Position numbers and translations under genes: made by a program. The notes beneath the pieces are model-generated. The model saw nothing but the letters and a program-made list of their open reading frames with translations, was not told the DNA's origin and made no database searches. Below, piece after piece: positions 18,096 to 26,794 of a stretch of 64,000 nt of DNA. How positions within the stretch are numbered: the first letter of the stretch is position 1; every line of letters begins with the position of its first letter. Origin of the DNA: CAVXEH01 sp963805645 (GTDB lineage: Bacteria; Chloroflexota; Limnocylindria; QHBO01); NCBI GenBank assembly GCA_963805645.1, contig CAWDVA010000009.1, forward strand, positions 152,349-216,348. Reading direction: 5' to 3'.

Positions 18096-18473
18096 CTAGT
18101 GCCGCGCGCGGCGGGCCAGGTTCTCCGCCACCCGGAACTCGACGATGCGGGCGATGAGGTCGCGCGGGAGTGGCTGGTCCAGCGGAAGCTGGACTGAGCC
18201 CTTGCCGGTCTTGAACCGGCTCAGCTCGGCCGCAAACGCCTCCATCCCGCTGGGAATGGGATAGAAGCCAATGTGGTGCGGGTAGCCCGCGAAGTGGACC
18301 AGGTGCCGACCGTTGAGGTCGAAGGTCGGTATCGCGTAGCTGATCGTCTCCGTGGCATCCCCGGCGTGCGCGGCGATCAGCTCGCGCATCTCGGCGAGCA
18401 CGCGTCGCGTGTCCGGCGGGAAGCCGGCGATGTACTCGTCAATGGTCTTCGCCGCAGACCGTGGCTCCGGCAT
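18096..18473 (-). CDS. DUF1801 (YdhG/YjbR-like) protein
   Basis: 125 aa cytosolic protein. It has the family N-terminal helix (TIDEYIAGFPPDTRRVLAEM), the central AIPTFDLNGRHLVHFAGYPHHIGFYP strands and a C-terminal RFKTGKGSVQLPLDQPLP segment. The biochemical role is not established; relatives resemble the frataxin/CyaY-like fold. It lies upstream of the interrupted membrane gene on the same strand. Confidence 0.85.
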   Translation of the reverse strand: MPEPRSAAKTIDEYIAGFPPDTRRVLAEMRELIAAHAGDATETISYAIPTFDLNGRHLVHFAGYPHHIGFYPIPSGMEAFAAELSRFKTGKGSVQLPLDQPLPRDLIARIVEFRVAENLARRARH

Positions 18474-18611
18474 GCGAACCTCCCCTGGCCTGGCATCATC
18501 AGCCTGCGGAATCATCGACCACCGGCGGGCTCCGTGTCGATTCGGCGGCATCCCGTTCGTTATATTCGGTGAGCGGTGGGAAGCGCCCGCCCGCGATCGA
18601 GGAACCGCCCA

Positions 18612-18971
18612 ATGCCCCGATTCATCCTGTCCGTCCACACCAGCGGCGAATCCAGCGCCGAACCCATGTCGCCCGAGGAGATGCAGCGAGGATTCGAGGG
18701 GATCGCCCGGCTCGAGCAGGAGATGGCCGATGCCGGAGCCCTGGTCCTCTCGGCCCGCCTGGATCCACCCGATGCGGCGGCCGTCGTTGACGCGCGGAAC
18801 GGGAAGGCGATCACCACCGACGGGCCGTTCCTCGAATCCAAGGAGCTGGTGGGCGGCTTCTACCTCATCGAGGCGTCGGACCGAGACGCCGCCATCGGCT
18901 GGGCGGCGAAGACCTCGGCCGCGATCGGCATGCCCATCGAAGTGCGACCGATCCTGGCCTGGCACGACTGA
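18612..18971 (+). CDS. YCII-related (YciI/DGPF) protein
   Basis: 119 aa. The family motifs are MPRFILSVHTSG at the start, EEMQRGFEGIARLEQEM and the DGPF signature TTDGPFLESKELVGGFYLI. The ferredoxin-like fold is usual for small-molecule enzymes and is often found next to sigma factors. Function unknown. It is divergent from DUF1801, and a TTATATT sequence at about 18559 may be its -10 region. Confidence 0.87.
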   Translation: MPRFILSVHTSGESSAEPMSPEEMQRGFEGIARLEQEMADAGALVLSARLDPPDAAAVVDARNGKAITTDGPFLESKELVGGFYLIEASDRDAAIGWAAKTSAAIGMPIEVRPILAWHD

Positions 18972-18974
18972 CGC

Positions 18975-19013
18975 GCGAGAAAGTCAAATTCTTTTTTCTC
19001 GCTCGGTCATAAT
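18975..19013 (+). promoter_or_regulatory. AT-rich hairpin and possible promoter
   Basis: The 8-bp arms GCGAGAAA and TTTCTCGC enclose 12 nt rich in T. CATAAT follows at 19008-19013. In this GC-rich context the stretch is the likeliest regulatory region for the gene at 19051 and may also terminate the YCII transcript. Confidence 0.3.
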
Positions 19014-19050
19014 CGGATCCGCTGCCACACCGAGAAACCGGGGGTCCGCC

Positions 19051-19344
19051 ATGGAGATGGCCGTGTCCATCGACGGACAAAGCAGCGCGCTCCGTGACGC
19101 GCTGACAGAAGAGCTTCGGCGAACGCACGGAGCCGATCCGCCCCAGGTGCTGTATGCCTGGTCGCGGGCGATCCCTCCCACCAGCGGATCCGGCGTGGTG
19201 ATGTTCGCCCGCGTGCGATTCAACCATCGGTCCACCATCGTGGATGCCGCCGGGCCTGATGGCGACACCGCCTTCGCGCGCCTCGTCGAGCGGGCCTCGG
19301 CCTGGTCGCGCGACGGACACTCGGCACCGGCGCCGCCGGACTAG
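19051..19344 (+). CDS. Small hypothetical protein
   Basis: 97 aa, unrecognised. It has a helical N-terminus (ALRDALTEELRRTHG), a VVMFARVRFNHRSTIV beta segment and a polar C-terminus, with no signal or membrane helix. The ATG at 19051 is preceded by an AT-rich region and has no strong ribosome-binding site. It is followed 9 bp later by the DsrE remnant. Confidence 0.5.
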   Translation: MEMAVSIDGQSSALRDALTEELRRTHGADPPQVLYAWSRAIPPTSGSGVVMFARVRFNHRSTIVDAAGPDGDTAFARLVERASAWSRDGHSAPAPPD

Positions 19345-19353
19345 AGCGGCCGG

Positions 19354-19508
19354 GTGAAGACCCTCTTCATCCTCAACGACGCGCCTGCGGCACCTGCATG
19401 GACGCGCGAGGCATGAGCGAAGCCGACTTCACCGATGGCGTCCGCCGCTCGAGCATGCCCGAGCTGGCGGCGTGGACCGCGGAGGCCGACAAGGTCCTGA
19501 CCTGGTAG
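19354..19508 (+). pseudogene. DsrE-family gene with internal deletion
   Basis: The GTG at 19354 opens VKTLFILNDAP, the standard N-terminus of DsrE-like sulfur-relay proteins. Right after it, in a shifted frame from about 19386, the sequence reads CGTCMDARGMSEADF, then RRSSMPELAAWTAEADKVL and a stop at 19508, the standard C-terminus with its CxxC. The roughly 65-80 central residues of the family are absent, so the gene has a clean internal deletion with a frame change. No functional product is expected. Confidence 0.7.
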
Positions 19509-19514
19509 CGACGA

Positions 19515-20156
19515 TCAGGGCGCGACGGCGTTGAACCAGTCCGGCAGGCGCTTGACCAGGCCGGGGTTGCCATACAGCTCAACGGAGCCGTCGGTGATGG
19601 CCGATCGCCAGTCGCGTGTCCCACGGGCCAGGGGCAGCAGCGCGGGAACGGCGGCCTCGATGAACACGTAGCGGTCCTCCGGCAGACCGGGATCCTCGAT
19701 GCAGACGGATGGCTCGGTGCCACGCTCGGCGACCAGCCAGAACCGGGGGCGCGCTCCACCGTGCACGGAGATGTCCAGCACCACCGGTCGAGCGGGCAGC
19801 CGCCAGACGTCGACCCGCTGGCTCAGCCAGACCGGGACGATGTCGGGGTCGCGCTCCACCATGGCCGGGTCCTCAGGAACGAAGCGCTCCGCCCAGCCCC
19901 GCAGCTCCTGCAGGACGGGAGCCAGCTCGCGCCCGGAATAGGTGAGCCGATAGCCCTCGGGCGCCGGCTCCACCAGCCCCAGCTCGCGAAGCTTGCGGAG
20001 GCGCGAGGCCAGGACGGAGCGGCTGATCCCGGATGCACCGTCGAGGAGGTCGCTGAAGCTGCGGGAACCGTGTATCAGCAGCTCTCGGACGATGACCAGG
20101 CTCCATCGGTCTCCGAGATGCTCGACCGCCTTGGTGAACGAGCAGTAGTCACCCAT
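19515..20156 (-). CDS. HxlR-family transcriptional regulator with C-terminal sensor domain
   Basis: 213 aa. It has an N-terminal winged helix: DYCSFTKAVEHLGDRWSLVI with the characteristic early Cys, then SFSDLLDGASGISRSVLASRL and LTYSGREL. A further 110 residues (VWLSQRVDVWRLPARPVVLD to the end) look like an SCP2-like ligand-binding domain. A GTG at 20171 with GAGGGG close by is an alternative start. It is divergent from the flavin monooxygenase with 85 bp between them, so it probably controls that gene in response to a redox or electrophile signal. Confidence 0.86.
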   Translation of the reverse strand: MGDYCSFTKAVEHLGDRWSLVIVRELLIHGSRSFSDLLDGASGISRSVLASRLRKLRELGLVEPAPEGYRLTYSGRELAPVLQELRGWAERFVPEDPAMVERDPDIVPVWLSQRVDVWRLPARPVVLDISVHGGARPRFWLVAERGTEPSVCIEDPGLPEDRYVFIEAAVPALLPLARGTRDWRSAITDGSVELYGNPGLVKRLPDWFNAVAP

Positions 20157-20241
20157 CCCCCTGATTCTCACACTCCCCTCAAGCCTGGCGAGTTCGCGAT
20201 TGAAACTTCATGGCGATCCCGGAGCAACCTAGGGTGGACGC

Positions 20242-21543
20242 ATGACACTGCCGAGCCGTACCCCAATCCTGATCATCGGCGCCGGCCAGGCCGGCCTCAC
20301 CGTCAGCCGCATCCTGGCCCAGGCCGGTCGTGACCACCTCGTGGTCGAGCGACGCAGCACCCTGGGGGGAGGCTGGCAGGACCGATGGGACGGGTTCCGT
20401 CTCGTCACCCCCAACGGCTTCGCCTCGTTCCTCGGCGCGCCGTACGACGGAGATGACCCTGACGGGTTCATGCCACGCGACGAGATCGTGAGCCGCGTCG
20501 CGGGCTACGCGTCGCACAGCGGCGCTCCCGTTGCGCTCGACACCAACGTCGAGCGGCTCGAGCCGCGGACGGCGGGCGGCTTCCGGGTGCAGACCAGCGC
20601 CGGCGAGGTGGCTACCGAGGATGTGATCGTGGCCACCGGCAGCTACCACCTCCCGCGCATTCCTGCCCTGGCCGCCGGGCTTCCGGCCGATATCCACCAG
20701 CTGCACTCCCACGACTATCGCAACCCCGGAGGGCTCCCGCCCGGCGCCGTGCTGGTGGTGGGTGCCGGCCAGACCGGGATCCAGCTCGCCGATGAGCTCA
20801 CCGCGGCCGGACGCCGGGTCTTCCTGGCCGTGGGCAGCAATGGCTGGGCCCCGCGCCGCTACCGCGGCCGCGACATCTTCCGCTGGCTTGTGCGCCTGGC
20901 GACGGACGGTCCACGGTACGACGTCCACGCGCCGACCGCGGACACCCTGCCGGATCCGCGGATGCGGCTGGCGGGCACCCCGCAGCTGACCGGGCACCAC
21001 GGCGGCCGGCGCGACGTGAGCCTGCGGCGGATGGCCGCCGAGGACGGCGTGACGCTGCTGGGGCACATCGAGGGGATCGGGGGCACCCGGGTGACCCTCT
21101 CGCCGGACCTGAACGCCCGCCTGCGGCAGGCCGAGGGATTCTTCGACCAGCGCTTCCGCGGCCTGATCGACACGTACATCGAGCGGGCGGGCCTTGGCTC
21201 GCCACCGGCAGACATGGCTCCCTACCCGTACGACCCGCCGGAGCGGCCGGAGCTCGACCTGCGCGCGGAGGGTGTCTCGACGGTGCTGTGGGCGACCGGG
21301 TACCGGATGGACCACTCCTGGATCGCGGTGCCCGTCGCCGACGAGATGGGCATCCCGCGCCAGCACCATGGTGTCAGCGATATCCCCGGCCTGTCGTTCA
21401 TTGGCCTGCTCTGGCAGCAGGGCATGGCCTCGGCGACGCTCGGCGGGCCGGCGCTGGACGCGGCTGCCATCACGGCCCACCTGGGCGTGCCCCCGTCGGC
21501 CGAGCTGGCTCCCGTCGTCGCGGCCTTCCGCGGCGCCGACTGA
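20242..21543 (+). CDS. Flavin-containing monooxygenase-like oxidoreductase
   Basis: 433 aa. The FAD dinucleotide motif is LIIGAGQAGLTVSRIL (about 9-24), with a GGGWQDRWDGFRLVTPNG stretch after it. A second, NADPH-type motif is VVGAGQTGIQLADEL, and there is a late ATGYR motif followed by hydrophobic strands. It resembles the CzcO/FMO-like group that uses NADPH and O2 to oxidise small molecules, though the substrate is unknown. It is transcribed away from the HxlR regulator and followed by a perfect hairpin. Confidence 0.87.
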   Translation: MTLPSRTPILIIGAGQAGLTVSRILAQAGRDHLVVERRSTLGGGWQDRWDGFRLVTPNGFASFLGAPYDGDDPDGFMPRDEIVSRVAGYASHSGAPVALDTNVERLEPRTAGGFRVQTSAGEVATEDVIVATGSYHLPRIPALAAGLPADIHQLHSHDYRNPGGLPPGAVLVVGAGQTGIQLADELTAAGRRVFLAVGSNGWAPRRYRGRDIFRWLVRLATDGPRYDVHAPTADTLPDPRMRLAGTPQLTGHHGGRRDVSLRRMAAEDGVTLLGHIEGIGGTRVTLSPDLNARLRQAEGFFDQRFRGLIDTYIERAGLGSPPADMAPYPYDPPERPELDLRAEGVSTVLWATGYRMDHSWIAVPVADEMGIPRQHHGVSDIPGLSFIGLLWQQGMASATLGGPALDAAAITAHLGVPPSAELAPVVAAFRGAD

Positions 21544-21552
21544 GCCGGCGAA

Positions 21553-21575
21553 CTCCTGCCAGGCACTGGCAGGAG
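21553..21575 (+). terminator. Perfect hairpin after the monooxygenase gene
   Basis: CTCCTGCCAG and CTGGCAGGAG form a 10-bp perfect stem around GCA, 9 bp after the monooxygenase stop and 21 bp before the next start. It is a plausible terminator or attenuator, but has no T-run. Confidence 0.5.
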
Positions 21576-21596
21576 CGTGGGCGTACCGTGGGGACA

Positions 21597-22277
21597 ATGG
21601 CTGATGCGCTGCGCGTGATCCTGGAGGCAGGGCCCAAACGGCGGGTGGTGGCCGGTGCCATGGACTGGCCCGGCCTGGACCGATGGGGCACCTCCGAGGA
21701 CGCCGCGCTCGAGACGCTGACCGCCTACCTTCCGCGCTACGCCGATGTCGCCCGCCGGGCGGGCCTCGCCGACGCCTTCGGGCGCGTCGCGGATGTGCCG
21801 CGGATCGAGGTGGTCGACCGGCATCCCGGATCGAGCACCACCGACTTCTGGGGCATCGTGCACTTCCCGTCGGAGGTGGAGCACGAGCCGATGTCCGGCG
21901 ACGAGCTGGAGCGGCGGCTGGGGCTGCTGCAGGCGGCGTGGGCGCACTTCGACGCCACGACCGGGCGCGTCTCCGCGGAGCTGGCCCGCGGGCCGCGGGG
22001 CGGCGGCCGGACGCGCGACGAGATCGTGGTCCACGTCTACGCGTCGGAGCGGCACAACTGGTGGCGCAAGGTCGGCCTGCGCCTGAGCGACGAGGCGCTC
22101 CGGGCTCCGGACGAGCTGGCGGCGTATCGGGCCGACTACGTCGACCGGATTCGCGCCTACCACGCCGAGGGGCGACCGGCCCGGACCTGGCCGCTCGCGT
22201 TCCTCATCCGCCGCACCGCGCAGCACGTGATGGATCACGCCTGGGAGCTGGAGGACCGCGACCTCACCCCTCGCTAA
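21597..22277 (+). CDS. DinB-like hypothetical protein
   Basis: 226 aa cytosolic protein rich in helices. RTRDEIVVHVYASERHNWWRKVG and a C-terminal RTAQHVMDHAWELEDR motif place His residues in a pattern like that of DinB/YfiT four-helix metal-binding enzymes. The assignment is tentative. The 120-residue N-terminal part (AYLPRYADVARRAG, SSTTDFWGIVHFP) is not recognised. Confidence 0.5.
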   Translation: MADALRVILEAGPKRRVVAGAMDWPGLDRWGTSEDAALETLTAYLPRYADVARRAGLADAFGRVADVPRIEVVDRHPGSSTTDFWGIVHFPSEVEHEPMSGDELERRLGLLQAAWAHFDATTGRVSAELARGPRGGGRTRDEIVVHVYASERHNWWRKVGLRLSDEALRAPDELAAYRADYVDRIRAYHAEGRPARTWPLAFLIRRTAQHVMDHAWELEDRDLTPR

Positions 22278-22337
22278 CGCGCTGCCCACGCTCGGCTCCG
22301 GCCCTTCCCCCCGCTCGGCTCCGCCCCTTGTCCCCCT

Positions 22338-22547
22338 CCCGCGACTCGTCAGGCGCGCACCACAGAAGCGTTATCGGCCCCATCGTGCCCGCGACTCGTC
22401 AGGCGCGCACCACAGAAGCGTTAGGCGAGCCAGGGACGGGAGTGGCGTCCCCATCGGCCGGGAGCTGAGCGTGGAATGCGCCCGTCGCGACCGTCGAAGA
22501 CGACCGCGAGTCGCCTAACGCTACGCACATCCGCAAATGACGAGTCG
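22338..22547. repeat. Cluster of GACTCGTCA / GCGTTAGGCGAG repeats
   Basis: A 36-bp segment starting CCCGCGACTCGTCAGGCG is present twice without mismatch (22338-22373 and 22388-22423, period 50). A third, inverted copy lies at 22507-22547 (CGAGTCGCCTAACGCTA ... TGACGAGTCG). The ends are partly self-complementary, so each copy can fold. Related copies occur near 40.8 and 40.9 kb. Apart from these, 22278-22558 holds no gene. Confidence 0.75.
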
Positions 22548-22558
22548 AGCCCGGGCCG

Positions 22559-23701
22559 TCAGGCGAGGGAGACCCAGCCGCCGGTGCGGGCGCTCTCCAC
22601 GACCGCCTCCACCAGCGCCACGGCGCGGACGCCATCGGCCAGGGATGGGTACGACAACGATGCGGACGCGGGGTCCACGCCGTCCACGATCGCTCCGTAG
22701 AAGCCGCGCATCACGTCGCGCATCGCCTCGGCCCAGCCCTCGGGATGCCCGGCGGGGAGCGAAGGGACGCCCACGGCCGGGGGTGGCGCCAGTGGTCGCA
22801 CCAGCGTCCGCTCCTCCTCCCGCGTCCCGATCCACAGCCGCTCCGGAACCTCCTGCGCCCACCCCAGCGAGGCCTGCGACCCCGCCAGCTCCAGGCTGAA
22901 CGTGTTCTTGTGTCCGGGGCTGACCTGGCTCAGCACCATGGCGCCGCGCGCGCCGGAGGCAAACCGGACCAGGATCGTCGCCGCGTCCTCCGAGCCGATC
23001 TCCACCGGCACCCGCTCTCCGGTCGCCTCGGCGAAGGCCACGGCCGCCACCTCGGGTCGCTGACGCACCGGGATGAACGTCGCGAAATCGGCGCAGACGG
23101 CGGTGACGCGGTCGCCGCTGATGTACTCGGCGGTGTTGAACCAGTGCGAGCCGATATCGGCCACCGCCCGGGACTCGCCGGCCGCGGGCTCCAGGCGCCA
23201 GTTGTAGTCGGTCTCGGTCGAGAGCCAGTCCTGCAGGTAGGCGCCGTGCACCAGGCGCAGGGAGCCGATGGCGCCATCGGCCACCATGCGCTGCGCCTCG
23301 CGGACCATGGGGTAGCCGCGATAGGTGAAGGCCACTGCGCCGTGCAGCCCGCGCTCCGCGGCCAGCGCCTGCAGCCCGCGCGCATCGGTGTTGTTGAGGG
23401 CAAGGGGCTTCTCGACCACCACGTGCTTCCCGGCCCGGAGCGCCCGCTCCGCCAGGTCCACGTGGCTGTCGTTGGGCGTGCAGACGTGGACCACGTCGAC
23501 ATCGGCGTCGCGGAAGACCTCTTCTGGGTCCGTGCTCGCATGGGGCACACCCAGGGCCGTCGCGCGCGCCTGCGTGCGCTCCGGATTGGCGCCCACCAGC
23601 CAGGCGACATCGGCGTAGCCGGCGCGCCGGATCGCGTCGACGTGGAAGGGCCCCACGAACCCGGTGCCGATGACCGCCGCCCGCAACTGCCCCTCGCTCA
23701 T
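22559..23701 (-). CDS. Gfo/Idh/MocA family NAD(P)-dependent oxidoreductase
   Basis: 380 aa. The N-terminal Rossmann fold has AAVIGTGFVGPFH (about 8-20), VHVCTPNDSHVDL and the family lysine motif VVVEKPLALN. The C-terminal alpha/beta domain has DIGSHWFN, with the catalytic-type His. Members oxidise sugars or inositols and their derivatives; the substrate is unknown. It is monocistronic and divergent from the MerB-like gene. Confidence 0.92.
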   Translation of the reverse strand: MSEGQLRAAVIGTGFVGPFHVDAIRRAGYADVAWLVGANPERTQARATALGVPHASTDPEEVFRDADVDVVHVCTPNDSHVDLAERALRAGKHVVVEKPLALNNTDARGLQALAAERGLHGAVAFTYRGYPMVREAQRMVADGAIGSLRLVHGAYLQDWLSTETDYNWRLEPAAGESRAVADIGSHWFNTAEYISGDRVTAVCADFATFIPVRQRPEVAAVAFAEATGERVPVEIGSEDAATILVRFASGARGAMVLSQVSPGHKNTFSLELAGSQASLGWAQEVPERLWIGTREEERTLVRPLAPPPAVGVPSLPAGHPEGWAEAMRDVMRGFYGAIVDGVDPASASLSYPSLADGVRAVALVEAVVESARTGGWVSLA

Positions 23702-23780
23702 GGGGTGATGTTATCCCCCCAGGGCGCTCGTGAGCAGACTGCTACCCTTCCGGACTCCGCGCATCGAAATCGAGGAAGCC

Positions 23781-24455
23781 ATGACCGAGCTCGCCGCCAG
23801 CATCCGCAAGCACGTCTTCGACCACTTCCTGGAGACGGGCGCGGCGCCCGTCGTCGAAGAGCTCATGACGACCTTCTCCCTGTCGAGAGACGAGGTCATC
23901 GCGGTGCTGCACGAGCTCGAGCAGGCTCGGCACATCGCCCTGGTCAAAGGCAGCGCCCGGATCCTAATGGCGTTCCCGTTCTCTGCGGTCACCACGCCGT
24001 TTCGAGTGACGGTCGGCGGACGGCGCTACGTGGCCAACTGCGCCTGGGATGCAATCGCCTTCCACGCCATGCTGGGCACCGACATCCGGGTCGACTCCTT
24101 CTGCCACCACTGCGGGACGCCCATCGCGGTCGAGATGTCCGGTGGCCGGGCCACGCTCGTCGAGCCGGCCGAGACACTGGTGTACCTCGCGCTGCGGCCC
24201 ACCGAGTGGTGGAGCGACATCATCACCACCTGCTCGAACACCATGGTCTTCTTTGCCTCGGCAGCGCATCGCGACGCATCGGACCTGGCTGCTCCAGCCG
24301 ATGCCGCCGCATCGCTGACCCCGGACCAGGTGCATGCGCTGAGCGGCCCCGTCTATGCGCGCAAGCTCGCGATCGATTACGGCCGCCCCTCGCGCGACGA
24401 GCTCCTCGCGCACTTCGCCGCCATTGGCCTCACCGGCCCGTACTGGCAGCTCTGA
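23781..24455 (+). CDS. Alkylmercury-lyase-like (MerB family) protein
   Basis: 224 aa. An N-terminal winged-helix-like part (to about residue 62) is followed by the MerB core: C87 and D90 in NCAWD correspond to Cys96 and Asp99 of MerB. A second Cys, C151, in TTCSNTMVFFAS is near the position of Cys159 but shifted by two residues. An extra CHHC pair (C108, C111) is present. ATG 23781 with GAGGA five nt upstream was chosen over a GTG at 23730. No mer operon gene is adjacent. It may be a true organomercurial lyase or a divergent family member with another role. Confidence 0.75.
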   Translation: MTELAASIRKHVFDHFLETGAAPVVEELMTTFSLSRDEVIAVLHELEQARHIALVKGSARILMAFPFSAVTTPFRVTVGGRRYVANCAWDAIAFHAMLGTDIRVDSFCHHCGTPIAVEMSGGRATLVEPAETLVYLALRPTEWWSDIITTCSNTMVFFASAAHRDASDLAAPADAAASLTPDQVHALSGPVYARKLAIDYGRPSRDELLAHFAAIGLTGPYWQL

Positions 24456-24510
24456 CCGGGCGGGTGCGCGCGTCGGTCGCCGGGTCGGTCGGCGGCGGTA
24501 GGATCGGGGC

Positions 24511-25746
24511 ATGAGGTCGCTGCGGGACCGGCTGCTGCAACTGGGCCTCGACGCGCAGGACGATGAGGACACCCGGCTGCGCAAGTTCCTGGTCCTCGTG
24601 GCCGCGCTCACCGTGATGCCGCTCTCCATCGTGTGGGGCGCGATCTACTGGGTCGCCGGCGCGACGTCTGCGGCGCTGATTCCCTGGGTGTATGCGGGGA
24701 TCTCGATCGCGAGCCTGATCGCCTTCGGCCTGACCCGAAGCTACCGGTGGTTCGCTGCCACCCAGTTCGCGCCATACATGACCCTCCCGTTCCTCCTGAT
24801 GTGGACGCTGGGTGGGTTCGTCACGGGCAGCGCCGTGGCAATCTGGGCGATCCTGGGACCCCTCGCCGTCCTGCTGCTGGGCCATCGGCGCCTGGCCACG
24901 GTGCTCGCGATCATCTACGCGCTCCTCCTTGTCAGCATGGCGATCGTTCCGACGCCGGCGGCCGTCGCCCTCCCCGGGTGGCTGCAGCACGTGTTCTTCG
25001 TGCTCAACCTGACGGCCGTCCCGTTCGTCGCCTGGTTGCTGGTACGGTCTTTCGCCGGTGGACGTGAAGGGTCCCTGGACGCAGTGCGGAAGACGATCCG
25101 GCGCTACCTCTCCCCCGACGTGGTGGCCGCCCTGAACTCCGATCCGCGTCGCACCGACCTCGGAGGCGACGTGCTCGAGGTCTCGGCGGTCTTCGCCGAC
25201 CTGGGGGGATATTCAACTTACGCCGAGACGCGATCGCCGTCCGAGGTGGTCGACATGCTGAATCGCTGTTTCGCCCTTGCCCTGCCCGCGATCCTGGAGC
25301 AGGGCGGGACGCCCACCCAGCTGGCCGGCGACGCGGTGATGGCCGTCTTCGGCGCGCCGCGCGCGGATCCGGATCATGCCCTGCGGGCCTGTCGGGCCGC
25401 TGTCGCCATCCTCGAGCGCACGGAGCCGTCGTCCGCCGGTCCGCTCCCGAGCCCCCGGTTCCACATCGGCATCAACTCCGGTCCCGCACTGGTGGGCAAT
25501 ATCGGGAGCGAGGACTATCGGAACTTCACCGCCATCGGCGATGCGATCAATCTCGCGTCCCGGCTGCAGGGGATCGCCGGACCGGGGCAGGTGGTCATTG
25601 GTCCGGACACGGCCCGCGCGGTGCAGGGCACGTTCGACCTCGAGCCGCTTGGCCCCGTGCGCGTGAAGGGCAGACGAGAACCCGTGGCGGCCTTCCAGAT
25701 CCGCCTGGGCGACGAGATCCGGCACGGCCGACGGTCGGCGGGGTGA
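24511..25746 (+). CDS. Membrane class III adenylate/guanylate cyclase
   Basis: 411 aa. Six hydrophobic segments (about 26-180) are followed by a linker and a C-terminal cyclase domain from about residue 225. FADLGG carries the first metal Asp and LAGDAVMAVFGAP the second. FTAIGDAINLASRLQG carries the Asn and Arg of the transition-state loop. The Lys normally found two to three residues before the GD motif is replaced here (TPTQLAGD), so base specificity is uncertain. It makes cAMP or cGMP at the cytosolic face. It is one of four intact cyclases in the window. Confidence 0.9.
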   Translation: MRSLRDRLLQLGLDAQDDEDTRLRKFLVLVAALTVMPLSIVWGAIYWVAGATSAALIPWVYAGISIASLIAFGLTRSYRWFAATQFAPYMTLPFLLMWTLGGFVTGSAVAIWAILGPLAVLLLGHRRLATVLAIIYALLLVSMAIVPTPAAVALPGWLQHVFFVLNLTAVPFVAWLLVRSFAGGREGSLDAVRKTIRRYLSPDVVAALNSDPRRTDLGGDVLEVSAVFADLGGYSTYAETRSPSEVVDMLNRCFALALPAILEQGGTPTQLAGDAVMAVFGAPRADPDHALRACRAAVAILERTEPSSAGPLPSPRFHIGINSGPALVGNIGSEDYRNFTAIGDAINLASRLQGIAGPGQVVIGPDTARAVQGTFDLEPLGPVRVKGRREPVAAFQIRLGDEIRHGRRSAG

Positions 25747-25967
25747 CGGGTCCCGCCCGGACCGGGTGCTCGCATGCCACGGAACGTGCGTAACGCGCGC
25801 ACCGCTCGCGCGGCGCAGGTCGGCGCGGGTCACGCACCTGCCGAGGGTCGCGAACGCCACCACGGGACGCCAGCACCGGCGAGGGTGGTCACCTCGCCCC
25901 TCACCAGCCCGGCGTGGACACCGACATCGGCAGCGGCGTTGCGCGCGCGGTGCATCCTTGGAGGACC

Positions 25968-26498
25968 ATGGCTGGGGTGGGAGGTGTGGCGCGCCTGATC
26001 ACGGCGGGAGTGGTCGTCTCCGGGGTGCTCGCGGCCTGCGCGACATCCGCGCCAACCGCGACCCCGGCCTTCCCGCCAGCCACGCCTACCGCCGCGTTCA
26101 ACCTCCTGGACTGCCCGGTGACCGCGCCGGAACCGGCGCCGGTGGACATCCGCGACTCCCTGTTCGGCTCCGCCAGGGCCCATGGCAATGACAGCCTGTG
26201 GGTGGGCGGCCTCGGCACCGATGGCGTCATCACCGCGACCGGCGACGCGATCAACGCCGATGGGTCGATCGGATGGAAGCTCGGCTGGTGGCGCGCGGTG
26301 AGCGGTGGGCTCACCATCACCGGGAAGCGGCTCGACGGCGATGCGCCGCCCCTGCAGGCCGACGTCCCGTCGGGCTACGGTTCCACCGGCTTCCAGGCCA
26401 GCGGCGTCACCTTCCCCAGCACCGGCTGCTGGCAGGTCACCGGCCACGTGGGATCGGCGAGCCTCACGTTCGTCACGTACGTCACCAACGGCCCATGA
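25968..26498 (+). CDS. Small lipoprotein
   Basis: 176 aa. It has a signal peptide with lipobox VLAAC (about 23-27) and then a Pro/Thr/Ala linker. A compact beta-rich domain with CPVTAPEPAP, SLFGSARAHGNDSLWVGGL and a C-terminal GCWQVTGHVG motif follows; this last motif is common in bacterial extracellular sensor or calycin-like domains. GGAGG lies just upstream of the ATG. Unrecognised function. The upstream interval 25747-25967 holds GCGTAACGCGCGC and no gene. Confidence 0.7.
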   Translation: MAGVGGVARLITAGVVVSGVLAACATSAPTATPAFPPATPTAAFNLLDCPVTAPEPAPVDIRDSLFGSARAHGNDSLWVGGLGTDGVITATGDAINADGSIGWKLGWWRAVSGGLTITGKRLDGDAPPLQADVPSGYGSTGFQASGVTFPSTGCWQVTGHVGSASLTFVTYVTNGP

Positions 26499-26634
26499 GT
26501 GTCCCCACCCACGCCCGGGACTCGTCGGCGCGCGCTGCGGTGTGATGCGGATCCGCGCCGTCGAGGACGCCTGGCTCGGTACGAGATCGGTCCCATCCTT
26601 CTGGTGTTGCGCCACCGCAACGGTGTCACGCAAT

Positions 26635-26794
26635 TGACGGCACGCGGGGGCTTGGGGCCCCATGATCAGTGGTACCCCACGGGGAGGCGGAACGTGCTGC
26701 CCGTTCCTTTGGCGCGTCGTCTCCATGATCGGTCGCCCGACGCGTGCCGCGGCCAATGGCGAGACCGACCTCGGCGGGCTTTGAGGAACCCATT
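26635..26794 (+). promoter_or_regulatory. Conserved structured leader, copy 1
   Basis: This stretch upstream of the first secreted repeat protein matches the stretch upstream of the second one (32949-33106). Over 26676-26794 the match is 117 of 119 positions with no gap. It can fold: GGAACG/CGTTCC, CGCGTCG/CGACGCG and a GCC/GGC element pair locally. A Shine-Dalgarno (GAGGA) lies 7 nt before the TTG start. It may be a 5' regulatory element, a promoter region kept by gene conversion, or a recent duplication. Part of it is also in frame with the protein. Confidence 0.6.

Noticed and set aside
20179..21597. 472-codon minus-strand frame opposite the flavin monooxygenase
   Set aside because: No motif; FAD and NADPH motifs are on the plus strand.
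22338..22423. CRISPR array from two 36-bp repeats
   Set aside because: Only two direct units with a 14-bp gap, other copies inverted and scattered, and no cas gene.
26499..26634. Possible gene between the lipoprotein and the leader
   Set aside because: Short frames only, no ribosome-binding site; contains a decayed GACTCGTC repeat.
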